DNA of 64,000 nt from Chrysoperla carnea (taxonomy: Eukaryota; Arthropoda; Insecta; Neuroptera; Chrysopidae): contig NC_058339.1 in the NCBI RefSeq assembly GCF_905475395.1, positions 58,847,172 to 58,911,171 on the forward strand, read 5' to 3'. Below, piece by piece: positions 46,536 through 58,000 of this stretch; position 1 is the stretch's first letter; every line of letters starts with the position of its first letter. The position numbers were made by a program, and so were the translations under genes. The notes under the pieces were generated by a model that did not search any database, had not been told where the DNA came from, and saw only the letters and a program-made list of their open reading frames with translations.

Positions 46536-47135
46536 TTTATACTATGTATATGAAATATACATAGTATATTAAGTTTAGTCCCAAGTTTGTAACGCTTAAA
46601 AATATTGATGCTACGAAAAAAATTTTGGTTTAGGTGTTCATAGAATTACCTAATTAGTCCATTTCCGTATGTCTGTCTGTCTGTTGTCTGTCCGTCTGTC
46701 ATCACGATTACTCAAAAACGAAAAGAGATATCAAGCTGAAATTTGTATAGTGTGCTTAAGACGTAAAAAGTGAGGTCGAGTTCGTAAATGAGCAACATAG
46801 GTCAATTGGGTCTTTTGTCCGTAGGACCCATCTTGTAAGCCGTTAGAGATAAAACAAATGTTTAAATGTAAAAAATGTTCCTTATAAAAAAATAAAACAA
46901 CTTTTGTTTGAAATATTTTCTTGTAAACACCACTGTTATCCACGAGGGATCTAATTAGTTGAAAATTTTGTAGTATGTATTAATATGGGAATATCAGTTA
47001 TGTGTGTGTGGCTATTTAAGAGTGGAAATCTTTCTTTATTTACGTGACGTCAAAAAACAAACGATTGCGTCATCAAAACTGTCTATACATAGTATTTCAA
47101 CAATTAACTCAGTCAATTATTTGTTTTCACTTGTT
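46536..47135 (+). repeat. 600-bp interspersed repeat family, copy 2
   Basis: It begins TTTTTATACTATGTATATGA and ends TTGTTTTCACTTGTT. It shares AAGTTTAGTCCCAAGTTTGT, TAATTAGTCCATTTCCGTAT, a CTGT microsatellite and AGAGATATCAAGCTGAAATT with the other copies. It lies about 400 bp upstream of the IPP start codon, inverted relative to copy 1 across IPP exon 1. Confidence 0.7.
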
Positions 47136-48202
47136 ACTTTTTAATTATAACCATAATTTATACCAAATAGGTATTATAATAGAATGTTATAATTACTTCG
47201 CTAAGTCTTATTGACTATCTTGTGTGTGCTCTAAATACGGGAAAAAATTAAAAATAAAATGTCGGTCTCTATTATAATGTCTTGAGATCGAAAGAAAAAG
47301 TCCACCACGACGTTTTTCATGGTTCAATCACACCAGGGCGTGACGAGTGATTAACGACTGAAGTGTTCTATGAATAGTATGAAACCATGATGGTCATTGC
47401 TGAAAAATATGTTATTCCGACATGATGGTTATGATTTCTAAGTTATTTCCACTCAGACTATGTTTATATTGAACGCTTGCACGCATACGCTATGCACTTA
47501 TTTGTAAGCATTCAAGTACGCTTAAAGCTTTGTATTGAATGCGTTCAAAATGTAATCAGGCTCAATATATTATTTACGATTAGCTCATGGACACTATACA
47601 AGGACAAACAACTCCATGTAAACAAATATCTGTTAAAAAAAGATGGCAGTTGGGTTCCTTTTGGACCGTGATAGACTAACGAGAGTAAGGCCCGTGTTTG
47701 ATTTAAAAAGTATGACGCATTTATATAGTATTTCGTTCGTATGTGTAATTTCTGCTATTTCGTTGACAAATTTAGCCAATTCTCTCGTTTGAGTTGAGCA
47801 TCATTGTATAGTTCCCATGGTTTGGCTCATGGGGAACGTTCATACTAACTGTGCTTAGTGCCATTTAATGCTGTCAAAATTTTGGGACATGCACAGTAAC
47901 TAAATGTTTACTTAGCGCTTGCATTTTTCAAGACGGAGCCATTTCAAATATTTTTTTTAGATTAGGCAAGACGGCATATATCATAGTTTGCTTTCACTTG
48001 ACTATGGAAGGTAATTTTACTCTTCATATTCGTAAATAAACTATGATTCCAGTGTCTCCTGAAAAGTTTAAATTGATGATTTTAAACATAAGTTAGTTTT
48101 GTCAACTCTCTCAAAAATAGCACCAATTTCAAATAATAAAAGTAAAAATTCCCCCGATAATAATTTATTATTAAATAATTACGATACAAAATATTATACA
48201 TT
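47136..48202. other. Intergenic between IPP and NFXL1
   Basis: The region separates the 5' end of IPP from the 3' end of NFXL1. TTTATT at 48164-48169 reads AATAAA on the minus strand and can serve as the NFXL1 poly(A) signal. Nothing else was recognised. Confidence 0.45.
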
Positions 48203-51200
48203 TTATAAATATTTATATAAGACTAGAAATATTCCAAAAAACACTGTAAGAGCCAGAAAAATCCACCAATATTTTCGCAAAAATGAAACTTCTTCAGCTT
48301 TAGTAAATTGTTTACGTTCTTTGTATTTCTTTTTAGATTGAAACTTCTTTTGATATTCCTCTAGTTCTTTTTGATTTTTACGTTCTTCTTCTTCTTTTCG
48401 TTGTTTTTCTTGCAGCTCTAATAATTTTTTGGATTCTTCTAATTTTTTCCTACATTCTGCATTACAATCAATTTTTGCTTCCCCTTTTCGTACAGATTCG
48501 CAATGAAATTCTCGTTTTATTCCTTTACATTCACATGTTATTTTAACTTTTTTGTTACATTTTTCTTCATCAGGACATTCACCCGCATGACAATTAGCTT
48601 TACAACGATGACCGCATTTATACTGAAATTGATTATAAAATAATTATTACAAATTTAATTGGTTTAAAAAAATTTTATAAGCGTACATTTTTAGGACAAC
48701 GATTTCCACAACTTTTCAAAATATCCACCTTTTCAGGATCGAGTAAATCGTAACAACGAACATAAACTTGTGTTAATCCACAATGACATTTTGGACGAAG
48801 CATTTGTTTACATGGTGCACAATCATCAGCATGGCATGGTTTAGGGCAAGGATGTATACATCCTTCTGGTCTTTTTTTCAAACAACCTAATTCACATTTC
48901 TCACAATTACTGCCAGCCTAAAATGGAGTTTTATAAAAATCTTTTTCAAAAAACCTCAAAAATAATTGTCCCGGCACGAAAATTATCTGAAGAAAACTTT
49001 AATGGAATATTTATATAAATTGTCGAGGAGATGTTTGGAAAAATAATCAGTCCTCTGAGAATCGAGAAAAAATGTTTAAGTTTGAGTGGAAAACCGTGAT
49101 TTGTTATGGTTTAGCCTAGTTTAGCCAATAGAAATGAATTCATAAAAGATCAAAGCGCATCTTCTCTGACAAGCACAAAAATTTTCAAGTAAAATACGGT
49201 AGTAATTAATATGTGATAATTCTCTTTTAAAAATAAAGAGAATTCCACATTTCCTGATTTAAAACGAATTACTTTCTTATGAAATTTAAATACATATTTT
49301 TATAAACAAACAAATATTTACTTGCAAGAGATGTTTTTTTTTAATTTTAACATTTTTTCTTAAATTCTGAAACCAAAAATCTTATGCCGGGACAATCTAA
49401 AAAATAGAAAGTTATTTTTACCCGGACATTGTCATCACTTCCTGCGACTACATGACATTTGAAAGTACATGTATGATTTCCACAAGCTAGTAATCGTCCA
49501 CATTGTCGCCCACAAGTTGTTGATTTTGCTCGATAACAAGGTAAGTGTATACTTTCGTGTTCACCAAGACAAGTCACTTGAACAGGCACGGTACAATCTG
49601 GACACGGTAAACTTGTTCGAGCAATTTGCATGTTCTTTTTATCCCATGGTGTTGATATTTTTTCACCATCTTCGTTAATATGGACCAACACAGCAGAGTG
49701 ACATAATGCTGGACATGTATGATCACAATTTTCATGCGGCTTACCACAAATTTGTTTACATGGTGGACAATCACCAAAATGGCATGCATGTGGAACTCGT
49801 TGTTTATGATGACAATCAGGGCGATTCCTTTAAACAAATTTTATTTTTTTAAGTTAAATGTCCGATTCAAATCTACTTAAGTCTTTGGGCTTACTTGCAA
49901 AGATAGCTACATCGTGGTGGTTTAGTTTTTCTCTGTCTACCACATGGGACCTCTATTGTTGTACGACCACAGCGGCATTTTATTTTAACAGTTAATCTAC
50001 AAGGATAACAAGGTCCTTGATGACATGTTGATGTGCATTTATGATAACCACAACGTAATCCACGTCCACATGGTTTCTCGCACGGAGGGCAATTCCCATC
50101 ACAACACTAAAAAGAAACGCACATATTTTTTATTCTTATAAAACTTCAATAAAAAACAAATTAATTTTGATACATGGAATTCCTAATCCATTATTTGTGA
50201 TACCCATTTGATTTGATTTGTGTTCACTGTTTAGTGTCTGTTAGTTTAAAAATAGATAGATATCACTCTTATACGCTAGTTAAGTAGTGCGACATCTCGT
50301 GTATCATTTTGTAAACATTGGTTGGAAATGTCACTGTCTTAGGGTACAAGTGGAATAGGAAATATTTATGAAATTTAAATTTGGTTCAAATATTTTTCTT
50401 CCGTCACTTTAATGACTGTACATTTCAACTAAACCATTATTTTAGTAATTAATATCATTTTAATTACTTAAAATTTCAATTTTTTATACGGACGTGACAT
50501 CAAAGTACGGGCTTGTCAAATTTGTTGACATACTGTATGATATTAATTACTTACATTTTATACGATATTTCATTAAATTATACTAATCTACGGCTTCTTA
50601 TTAGAAAACTTAATGATAACGAGTGTAAATTCTGTGTTGTAAATTCATTTTTTTAAGTGTAAATTATACATTTAACTGTCACCAATTGACAGATCACGTA
50701 CTTATACTTCATCAACAGAGAGCGCCAAAAAACTGCGTTTAAATATCTCAAAACTATAATGTATTTTAAATATTTTTTTACACTTAAATACAGCATTTTT
50801 AAGCAGTATTTATATTTTTTACTTTGTTATAACGGTGTAAACAATGAATTAAAAATATAAAAAAAATACATGAATATTCCCTATTAACTCAAGATTTAAT
50901 ATTCAATAAAATGAGTAAAAAACGATCGAATCTGAAGTGTTGTGTTGTTAATTGTAAAAACACACACAGTAATAATCCAGAATTGCAATTTTATCATTTT
51001 TCTGGATATTCTTATCAATTGGAGAGAAAAAAGGTTCATTAAAAGATTCTTTAAATCTTGGCATTTCTAATGAAACAACAATTACAATAATTGATATAAA
51101 CTAAATGATAATTACAGACGTAAAATTAAACTTTACTAATCCTTGACGACGTACTGCTATAATCCACTTTTTTTTTCTCCTCATTTCATAAGAATATTCA

Positions 51201-53574
51201 GGAAAACGGCAAAATTGCAATTCTGGATTATTACTGGATGTGTTTTCACAATTAACAACATAACACTTTCGATTCGATCGTTTTTTGCTCATTTTATTGA
51301 ATAATAATTCTTTATTTAAATCTACTTCTAACATGACAGAGACGTTGCCAACCACTGTTTACAAAATAAAAGACGAGATGGCGCAAAGGTCGTCCGTCTA
51401 AATTACTTTACTAGTGTATTGAGGCTAGAGCATACATAAATGGATGAGTTTGAGAACGAAAACACAAATATAATTAATTTACAGTTCGTTGCTTTCATAC
51501 GCGTCGGTGTATTGAATTTCTATAATGAAGTTACTTTGATTTAAAAGGCCAATAAAAATAACATTTAAATTTAAAGAATTTGTTGAATTTATGAAATTTT
51601 AATAATTACCTTTCTATTACAGGAATGTTTCTGACAATCTTTAATATTTTTGCATTTAGTATCACAAAGATATTCTTTTTGACAAGGTAATTCTTTCTTA
51701 TGAAATCCGCATCGACATACTTTGAATACAACCTCCAAACACTAAAACAAATTACAAAAAAAAAAATACTAATATACAAAAAAAGAAAAAATCCAACAAA
51801 AAATGATGTAATACGGGAGGTAAATCGAGCAGATAATTTATAAAATGAGAATGGAAAGCTTTTGTGGCATAATTTCTAAAGTTTTGGCCCTTAACCCATT
51901 GAACTCTATAATGATTTAACTAATCTACTCTGTAGATGCACTCAATTAGCTAGCATACCAAAACCCATATAAAATTTTCCACCGGCAGTATAATTTAGTT
52001 AAGTATCAATTATCTTAGAACAAACAGCCCACACATTATTGATGGATTTTAAAAATTACTAACATTTCCACATTTATCCCGATGACATCGTTGCAAACAT
52101 TGGTGTTGACCACACTCCAAAAGTTTTCCACAAGTATCTCCACACGTTGGTGTTTCTTCAGTACATGGTAGAATATATTGTTGTTTTCCACAAGAACATA
52201 CTCGTGGTTTAGTTAGAGGACATGGCTCACAAGAACCAGCATGACATTTCACTTCACATTTATGTTTCTTGCAATCCAGAATTTTATTGCATACCTAGAA
52301 AAATTTTTTATTTAGCATAATATGTTGAGCCCTAATTCGACTGAAATAGTTTAGTGAAATTAAAAATAGTTTCTGACAACATAAAAATTCAACACAGAGA
52401 AAATATCTGAGTTGATTACGATATCCGTGAAAACTAACATATTTTTTCAAAAAATTAATGAAGAATGCCTTAAGGGTTATTTAAAAACTTACTTCTTCGC
52501 ATTGCCATTTTGGAGAAGCACATTCACGAAGTTGGATCTGACGTTGACATTCACATTTCTGTTGGCTTTGTTTGGGACATGGTGGGCATGGTCCATCATG
52601 ACACTTTTTAGTACAATTATGTCTCCCACAACTTAAAACCGCTCCACATTTTGATCCACAACTCCAAAGTTTGTTGCTACAGCGTCGAAAACATTGTTCT
52701 TTACCACAATGGCAATACGTATTCGTTGTTTGGGGACAAGGTGGACAAGGACCTTGATTAAAAGAAAAAAGAAGGTTTAATTACAATATATATTGAGGTC
52801 AAGCGTTATAAAAACAACTATATACCTGGATGACAAAGCAACAAACATTTGTGATTACAATTTGGAACTAAAAACTTTCCACATATTTCACCGCATGAGT
52901 GAGGTGGTTGCCATAATTGATACGTTGGGTTAACTTTTTTTGAGCAAAAACATTTGTAATCAGTAGGTATTTCGGTTTGTGTATATTCATGTCGACATTT
53001 TGGACAACACCAATAGTATTTTTCATTTCTGCTCACGTTTCCATTATTCTGATCTTCTTGAATTCGTTTTTGGGAAACGATGCTGTCTTTTGACCATCGT
53101 TGAATGCATAGCAAATGGAAAAATGAATAACATTCAATGCAGCTCCAAATCTGAAGTAAAATCAAGAAGATAATGCAAGTGTTTTTTTTTTTTTTTTTTT
53201 TTTTTTCATAAAATAAATGAAAATTATACCGCATCAACTCTTTTCACGCTACCAATGCATATTAAACAAGTTTGTGTTCCAGAAACTAATGATTCTTCAA
53301 GAAATTGTTGAGTCCTACCCAAATTATTAGTTGAATCGAATCCGATATATTTTTCCAAAATTTTATCTGAAAAGTGATATTTATGAATTAATACCTAATA
53401 AAATAAGCATATGTACATGAACAACATACCCAAAATCTTGTTTGATTCTAACTCTTCTTCTTCCGAAGAAGATTCATAATCTTGTGTATATTTTTTCGCA
53501 GATTGTTGCATTTTCTCTTGTACCGCCTTAAATTTTCTTTCTGCCGCTGACATTTCTTTCGTGTTTTTATTCAT
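48203..53574 (-). CDS. NFXL1: NFXL1-type RING / NF-X1 zinc-finger protein (10 exons, about 832 aa)
   Basis: Exons on the minus strand: 53430-53574, 53230-53366, 52826-53150, 52493-52752, 52064-52294, 51610-51741, 49895-50106, 49422-49827, 48687-48917, 48203-48622. The sum is 2499 nt and the phases agree; human NFXL1 is 911 aa. The order is an acidic [12 protein letters not shown]-terminus, a RING-like C4-H-C motif ([38 protein letters not shown]), a long series of NF-X1 zinc fingers ([61 protein letters not shown]), a charged coiled coil (about residues 745-800) and a final hydrophobic helix, [20 protein letters not shown]. This last feature separates NFXL1 from soluble NFX1/shuttle craft. 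The start at 53574 was preferred to an in-frame ATG at 53610 because the extension is hydrophobic UTR-like sequence. Intron 6 (1.5 kb) contains the THAP palindrome. Confidence 0.93.
50911..51042 (+). pseudogene. THAP-domain exon copy, left arm
   Basis: The frame reads [20 protein letters not shown] followed by [16 protein letters not shown] and stops after LERKKVH. It has the first zinc pair of a THAP domain (C-x4-C or C-x3-C), but the conserved Trp region is lost, so it is a decayed copy. It is the mirror image of the frame on the minus strand at 51101-51292. Confidence 0.6.
51101..51292 (-). CDS. THAP-type zinc-finger exon (partial), right arm
   Basis: From ATG 51292 (minus) the frame reads [40 protein letters not shown] and [12 protein letters not shown]. 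The C-x4-C pair, the F-x-x-FP motif and the invariant Trp followed by AVRR are those of the N-terminal half of a THAP domain, a DNA-binding zinc finger of P-element transposase and THAP proteins. The second C-x2-H pair is absent. A GTAAAG just after the Gly-Leu codons could be a splice donor, so this may be a first exon whose partner is lost or not recognised. It lies on the same strand as NFXL1, inside its intron. Confidence 0.5.
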   Translation of the reverse strand: MSKKRSNRKCYVVNCENTSSNNPELQFCRFPEYSYEMRRKKKWIIAVRRQGLVKFNFTSVIII

Positions 53575-55011
53575 TTTTACAAAGCTGAGTATATAAACTA
53601 TTTTAAACAAATTTTACATTTATTAAAACTTATTGTTTTCCAATAAAATTGATGTTAAAATGCTGCATTTTATAATTTTTACGGGCATGATAATGATCAT
53701 CGAATTTATACGATGACAACTTAAATGAACGAATTATATGAATACGCGTGTACCTACGTGGTGACACTAAGATCATGCACCTCCATATATTTATACTGTA
53801 ATAGAGTGGAGAACATCTCAAATACGGCGTATTATTCGATGATTGTGATGATTGCGTTTAGAAATAAATTCATCGTGCTGGATCGTACTAATTTTCAGAG
53901 TCTGGTTACCAGATATGTTATTGGTACGCCATATATATGTTTAAAAGAAAATTAAACCTAATCTCAAATTAATTGAAATTGAGATTTTAATGTATTGACA
54001 TGGAAAACACAGGCGTTTATGACAGTATATCTTACAGTCAGTTCACAGTGGTAGACAAATATGACGATGGTAGAATTGAATCCAAAACCACATTAGCGCA
54101 AAATGTAAATTTGAAATAGTTTTCGTCGATTTCTCATTTTTTTCTGATTTTTCTTTGTAAAACAAAAAAGAAAATAAATATTAAAAACAAGTGAAAACAA
54201 ACAGTAGACAGTTTTGATGACGCAATCGTTTGTTTTTTGACGTCACGTAAATAAAGAAAGATTTCCACTCTTAAATAGCCACACACACATAACTGATATT
54301 GCCATATTAATACATACTACAAAATTTTCACCTAATTAGTTCCCTCGTGGATAACTATGATGCTTACAAGAAAATGTTTCAAACAAAAGTTGTTTATTTT
54401 TTTATAAGGAACATATTTTACATTTAAACATTTGTTCTATCTCTAACGGTTTACAAGATGGGTCCCTCGGACCCAAGACCCAATTGACCTATGTTGCTCA
54501 TTTACAATATCGACCTCACTTTTTACGTCTTAAGCATACTATAAAAATTTCAGCTTGATATCTCTTTTCGTTTTTGAGTAATCGTGATGACAGACGGACA
54601 GACGACAGACAGACAGACAGACATACGGAAATGATCTAATTAGGTGATTCTATGGACACCTAAACCAAAATTTTTTTCGTAGCATCATTATTTTTAAGCG
54701 TTACAAACTTGGGACTAAACTAAATATACTATGTATATTTACTATGTATATTTCATATACATGGTATAACAATTAAGGCTTTAGACACAAAAGCAAAAAG
54801 ATTAACCCAAGATTAACCCAAAATGAGTTTTACATTTGACCGAGCCATTTTATTTCGTGTTGAGACAATTCAATAGCTGTTATTCTTTCAACTAAAAAAA
54901 GCTGAAACAAGATTGAAATCAATTTTGACAACTTATTTTCTATGTTAAGTAATGTCAAAAGTGTTTTCAATTTAATTTTATATATGAATTCATGTAAGTT
55001 TAATATAAAAA
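53575..55011. promoter_or_regulatory. Divergent intergenic region between NFXL1 and CDK11
   Basis: The two start codons face away from each other across 1.44 kb. The middle is taken up by repeat copy 3 (54186-54770), leaving about 600 bp for NFXL1 and 240 bp for CDK11. No TATA box is evident. The 53725-53955 frame is not supported as a gene. Confidence 0.5.
54186..54770 (-). repeat. 600-bp interspersed repeat family, copy 3
   Basis: It begins AACAAGTGAAAACAAACAGT and ends TATACATGGTATAAC. It shares TGACGCAATCGTTTGTTTTT, a CAGA microsatellite and AGCGTTACAAACTTGGGACT with the reverse complement of copy 2. Copies 2 and 3 are inverted with respect to each other and enclose the whole NFXL1 gene. 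Confidence 0.7.
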
Positions 55012-58000
55012 ATGTCCTTTTCTGGAGCTGATGATCAATCTGAAGATGGAGAATTGAAGCGTAGCCCGTTAGTTTCTGGGAATAATCCAGACGATCTGGA
55101 TTTTAGGTTAGTTTGAATCGTTTCTTTAGTATACACATAAATAATTTAATTGTGAGTAAAATAAATCATTTTTAAATGTTAGTAAATTTTTATCTCATAC
55201 TTCAATTTTCTTAAAATAGATCTAACATTTAATTAATTTTTTGTTTTACAGTTTATCAGACGATAACGCAGACACGGCTGATTCTTTGGACATAAAACCA
55301 CCTCAAGCAAAGCTGGCAACTAGAACAGTATCCCGTAAATATGATAGGAGTCGTGAAGGCCATGGTCACCATTCACGATCAGAGCGTCATAGAGATTCTG
55401 AACGCCATCATCGTGAATCTGATAAACGACATCGTGAAAAGTATGAGGCCTCTAAACGGGAATATCGAGACAAAGAACGTGAATATCGTGAAAAGGCAGA
55501 GTATTATATGAAAGAACAATATTCCACAAAAGGCTTTGTAGAACAAATTCGTTCAACATCATCCCGAGATGATCGTCGACGTGAAGAAATGCGATATAAT
55601 GAATCAGGTCGAGAAATTCGATATTCTGATTCAAAAATTAGCTATTCGGAACATGAAAAACGTAAAGAGAGAGAGTTGAAGTATATAGATTATGAGGTTG
55701 AAACCGAGGTGCGTCGTGAAAGGCGAGAAAATAAATACTACGAAGCATTAGAACAGATTGAATCTAGACGTGATCGTAAAGAAATATCACGCCGAGAGCG
55801 TAGAGATAGAGAGGAGATTGATGAAAAAACAGCAGCAGATCGAGCTCTGGAAGATTTACGAGAACGTTTATTAGATAAACGTCGAACAAAAGAGAATGAG
55901 GAATATAAGGTAAATAAAAGTTCGAAAAGGCATAAATCAAAACGTGAAAATATTGCTGTTGAACCTGGTGAAATAGTTGCTGATAGTAAAACTTATGTGA
56001 AAGAAATTATTGATTTAAGTAAATCAACTGAAGAGGTTCGAGTTCCGAAACAACATTATAAACGAATTGAAAAACCTAAAGAAGAGACTGAAATGTCTAT
56101 TAAAGAGAGAGAAGAAAGAGAACTTAGGATGGCCAAACTAATAGAAGCAGGTTAGAATATTACATTTTAATTTTAAAGAATAATTGGTTCGTAACTGTTC
56201 AGATAATTTTTTTTTTACATATTTCGATAATATCTATATGGTTCAGTTATTATTTAAGCTAGTTCAGCTTCATATCAAAAAAAATTATTATCATATTTTT
56301 TAGATGTTGTTGAGTGCTGATTTCTGAAATAGTATTAATAGTAAATAGTATTGATTTCGTTAGTAGGGTATTATCGTCAGTTAAAAATAAATCACGAAAT
56401 TTGAAAAAAGTTAAAATTTATGTAAAAATATACTTAAATATTCTGATTTCGAGTCATAAAAGCACATTTTTCTTTTAAAATATTAAAATTAAAAATCGTA
56501 ATTTTTAAACTGTATGTCACGTGACCTAAAACGCGGGTAAACCCTGCTGTGATGTCATAGCGGTATAAATCATAGACCATCAGTTAGTTCAGTGTAGACA
56601 GCTGGGTATAATATATACATAGATAATAAGTATTTATATTGATTATAATCAGATGTCTATGGATATATCTGTCAAACTTATTTGTGTTATTTCGTATAGT
56701 GATACCCATATTACGTCATCAAATTGGATGCCCGCGTTTTTGACACTTAATAATTAAAAATTAATAAATAAAAATTTTTCTTTAAGCTATTTTTTCTGTT
56801 AATAATATCGTTAAAAGATGCGCGAGTGTCTGATTGAAATTTTTAATTAGGTACACAACAATTTTAAAATACATACTTGTGAAAATTTTGCAAAGTTAAT
56901 TTTTTGTATTTTTTTAGAAAGAGAGATGGCACGACAAAAAGAATTAAGTCGACAAGAAGTGGAGGCCAGGCGGGAACGGCGTGAAAGAAAACGTTTACAT
57001 GAAGCACAAAGAGAAGAAGCTAAGAAAAGAAGATTAGAAGAAGAAGAAGAGAGTAAGTTGAAAAATTAATAATATAAAACTTAAAAATAACTTCTTCACA
57101 GAATAGGCAACATGTTTAAATTACGAAGAGCCCCAATAAAAGTATTACCGGGCATGAAATTTGATTTCATCGTCTTTTAAGTATCGTAATTTTTTAGACG
57201 TTTTTTCTCATGTTTCTAGTTTAAATTAATAGGTCATGCTTATGGATTTTGAAATAAATACCATGATACTTGGAATAAAATTGTATAGTAAGAAATTTTA
57301 CTTAAAAAATATAATTAAAAAACATAAAACAAACTTACATTTAGCTATTAATCAATATTTCGATTCCAACGCAATCATCGTCAGGGATCATATAACACAT
57401 TACAAACATTCTTTACAAAGTTAAAAATAAATATGTAAAACATTACCAAAAATGATAGTAACACTTACAAAAATAAAAATTACAAAATCAAAAAAATAAA
57501 TTTACAAGACTACCAAACTTTTTGTTACACAGTTCACAACAAATTAATTTTGAGTATCGTGGTATTTATTTGAATAACTATGTCTAAACTCGAAGTCAAT
57601 AAAAATTCATTCTTATAAGGCATGTTAAGTTCTCTAGAATATACGTTTACTTATTATCATTTTAAAAGCTTGATTAATATACTGGGTGTCACGCAATGAC
57701 TGTACTCATACACTTCAGTGACAAAAAATATTTAGTCTTTATAACATTTTTTTACCATTAAATATTTCTAATGAATAAAATTATAAACAAAATTTGCTGT
57801 ACAAGATCTCTTAATTAAATATCTCTTAATTATTTCAGTGAAATTGATGAAATTAAAAGCTGAAGCATTAAGTAATGAATTATCCGGAGTTGTCACAGTA
57901 TCTGATAATACAGACGAAAGTGAAGTGGAAGCTGAAGAAGGTGAAGAATCGGATCGCAAAGATGATGATGATTTGTCCGGCCGTAGCAATAGAAGTGACG

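Larger units (their letters stand above)
50262..51425. mobile_element. Palindromic element carrying two facing THAP-domain exons, in NFXL1 intron 6
   Basis: The outer arms are inverted. CTAGTTAAGTAGTGCGACAT with TCATTTTGTAAACATTGGTT at the left corresponds to the inverse of CCAACCACTGTTTACAAAAT, AAAAGACGAGATGGCGCAAA at the right. The inner arms each contain a THAP coding start (separate entries). The left arm has about 530 extra bases between outer and inner parts. No transposase catalytic domain is present. It is possibly derived from a P-element-type or other THAP-bearing DNA transposon. Confidence 0.6.

Noticed and set aside
53575-53610. Upstream in-frame ATG for NFXL1
   Set aside because: It would add a hydrophobic, UTR-like 12-residue leader not seen in the family; the ATG at 53574 gives the usual acidic cytosolic N-terminus. 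Transcript data could change this.
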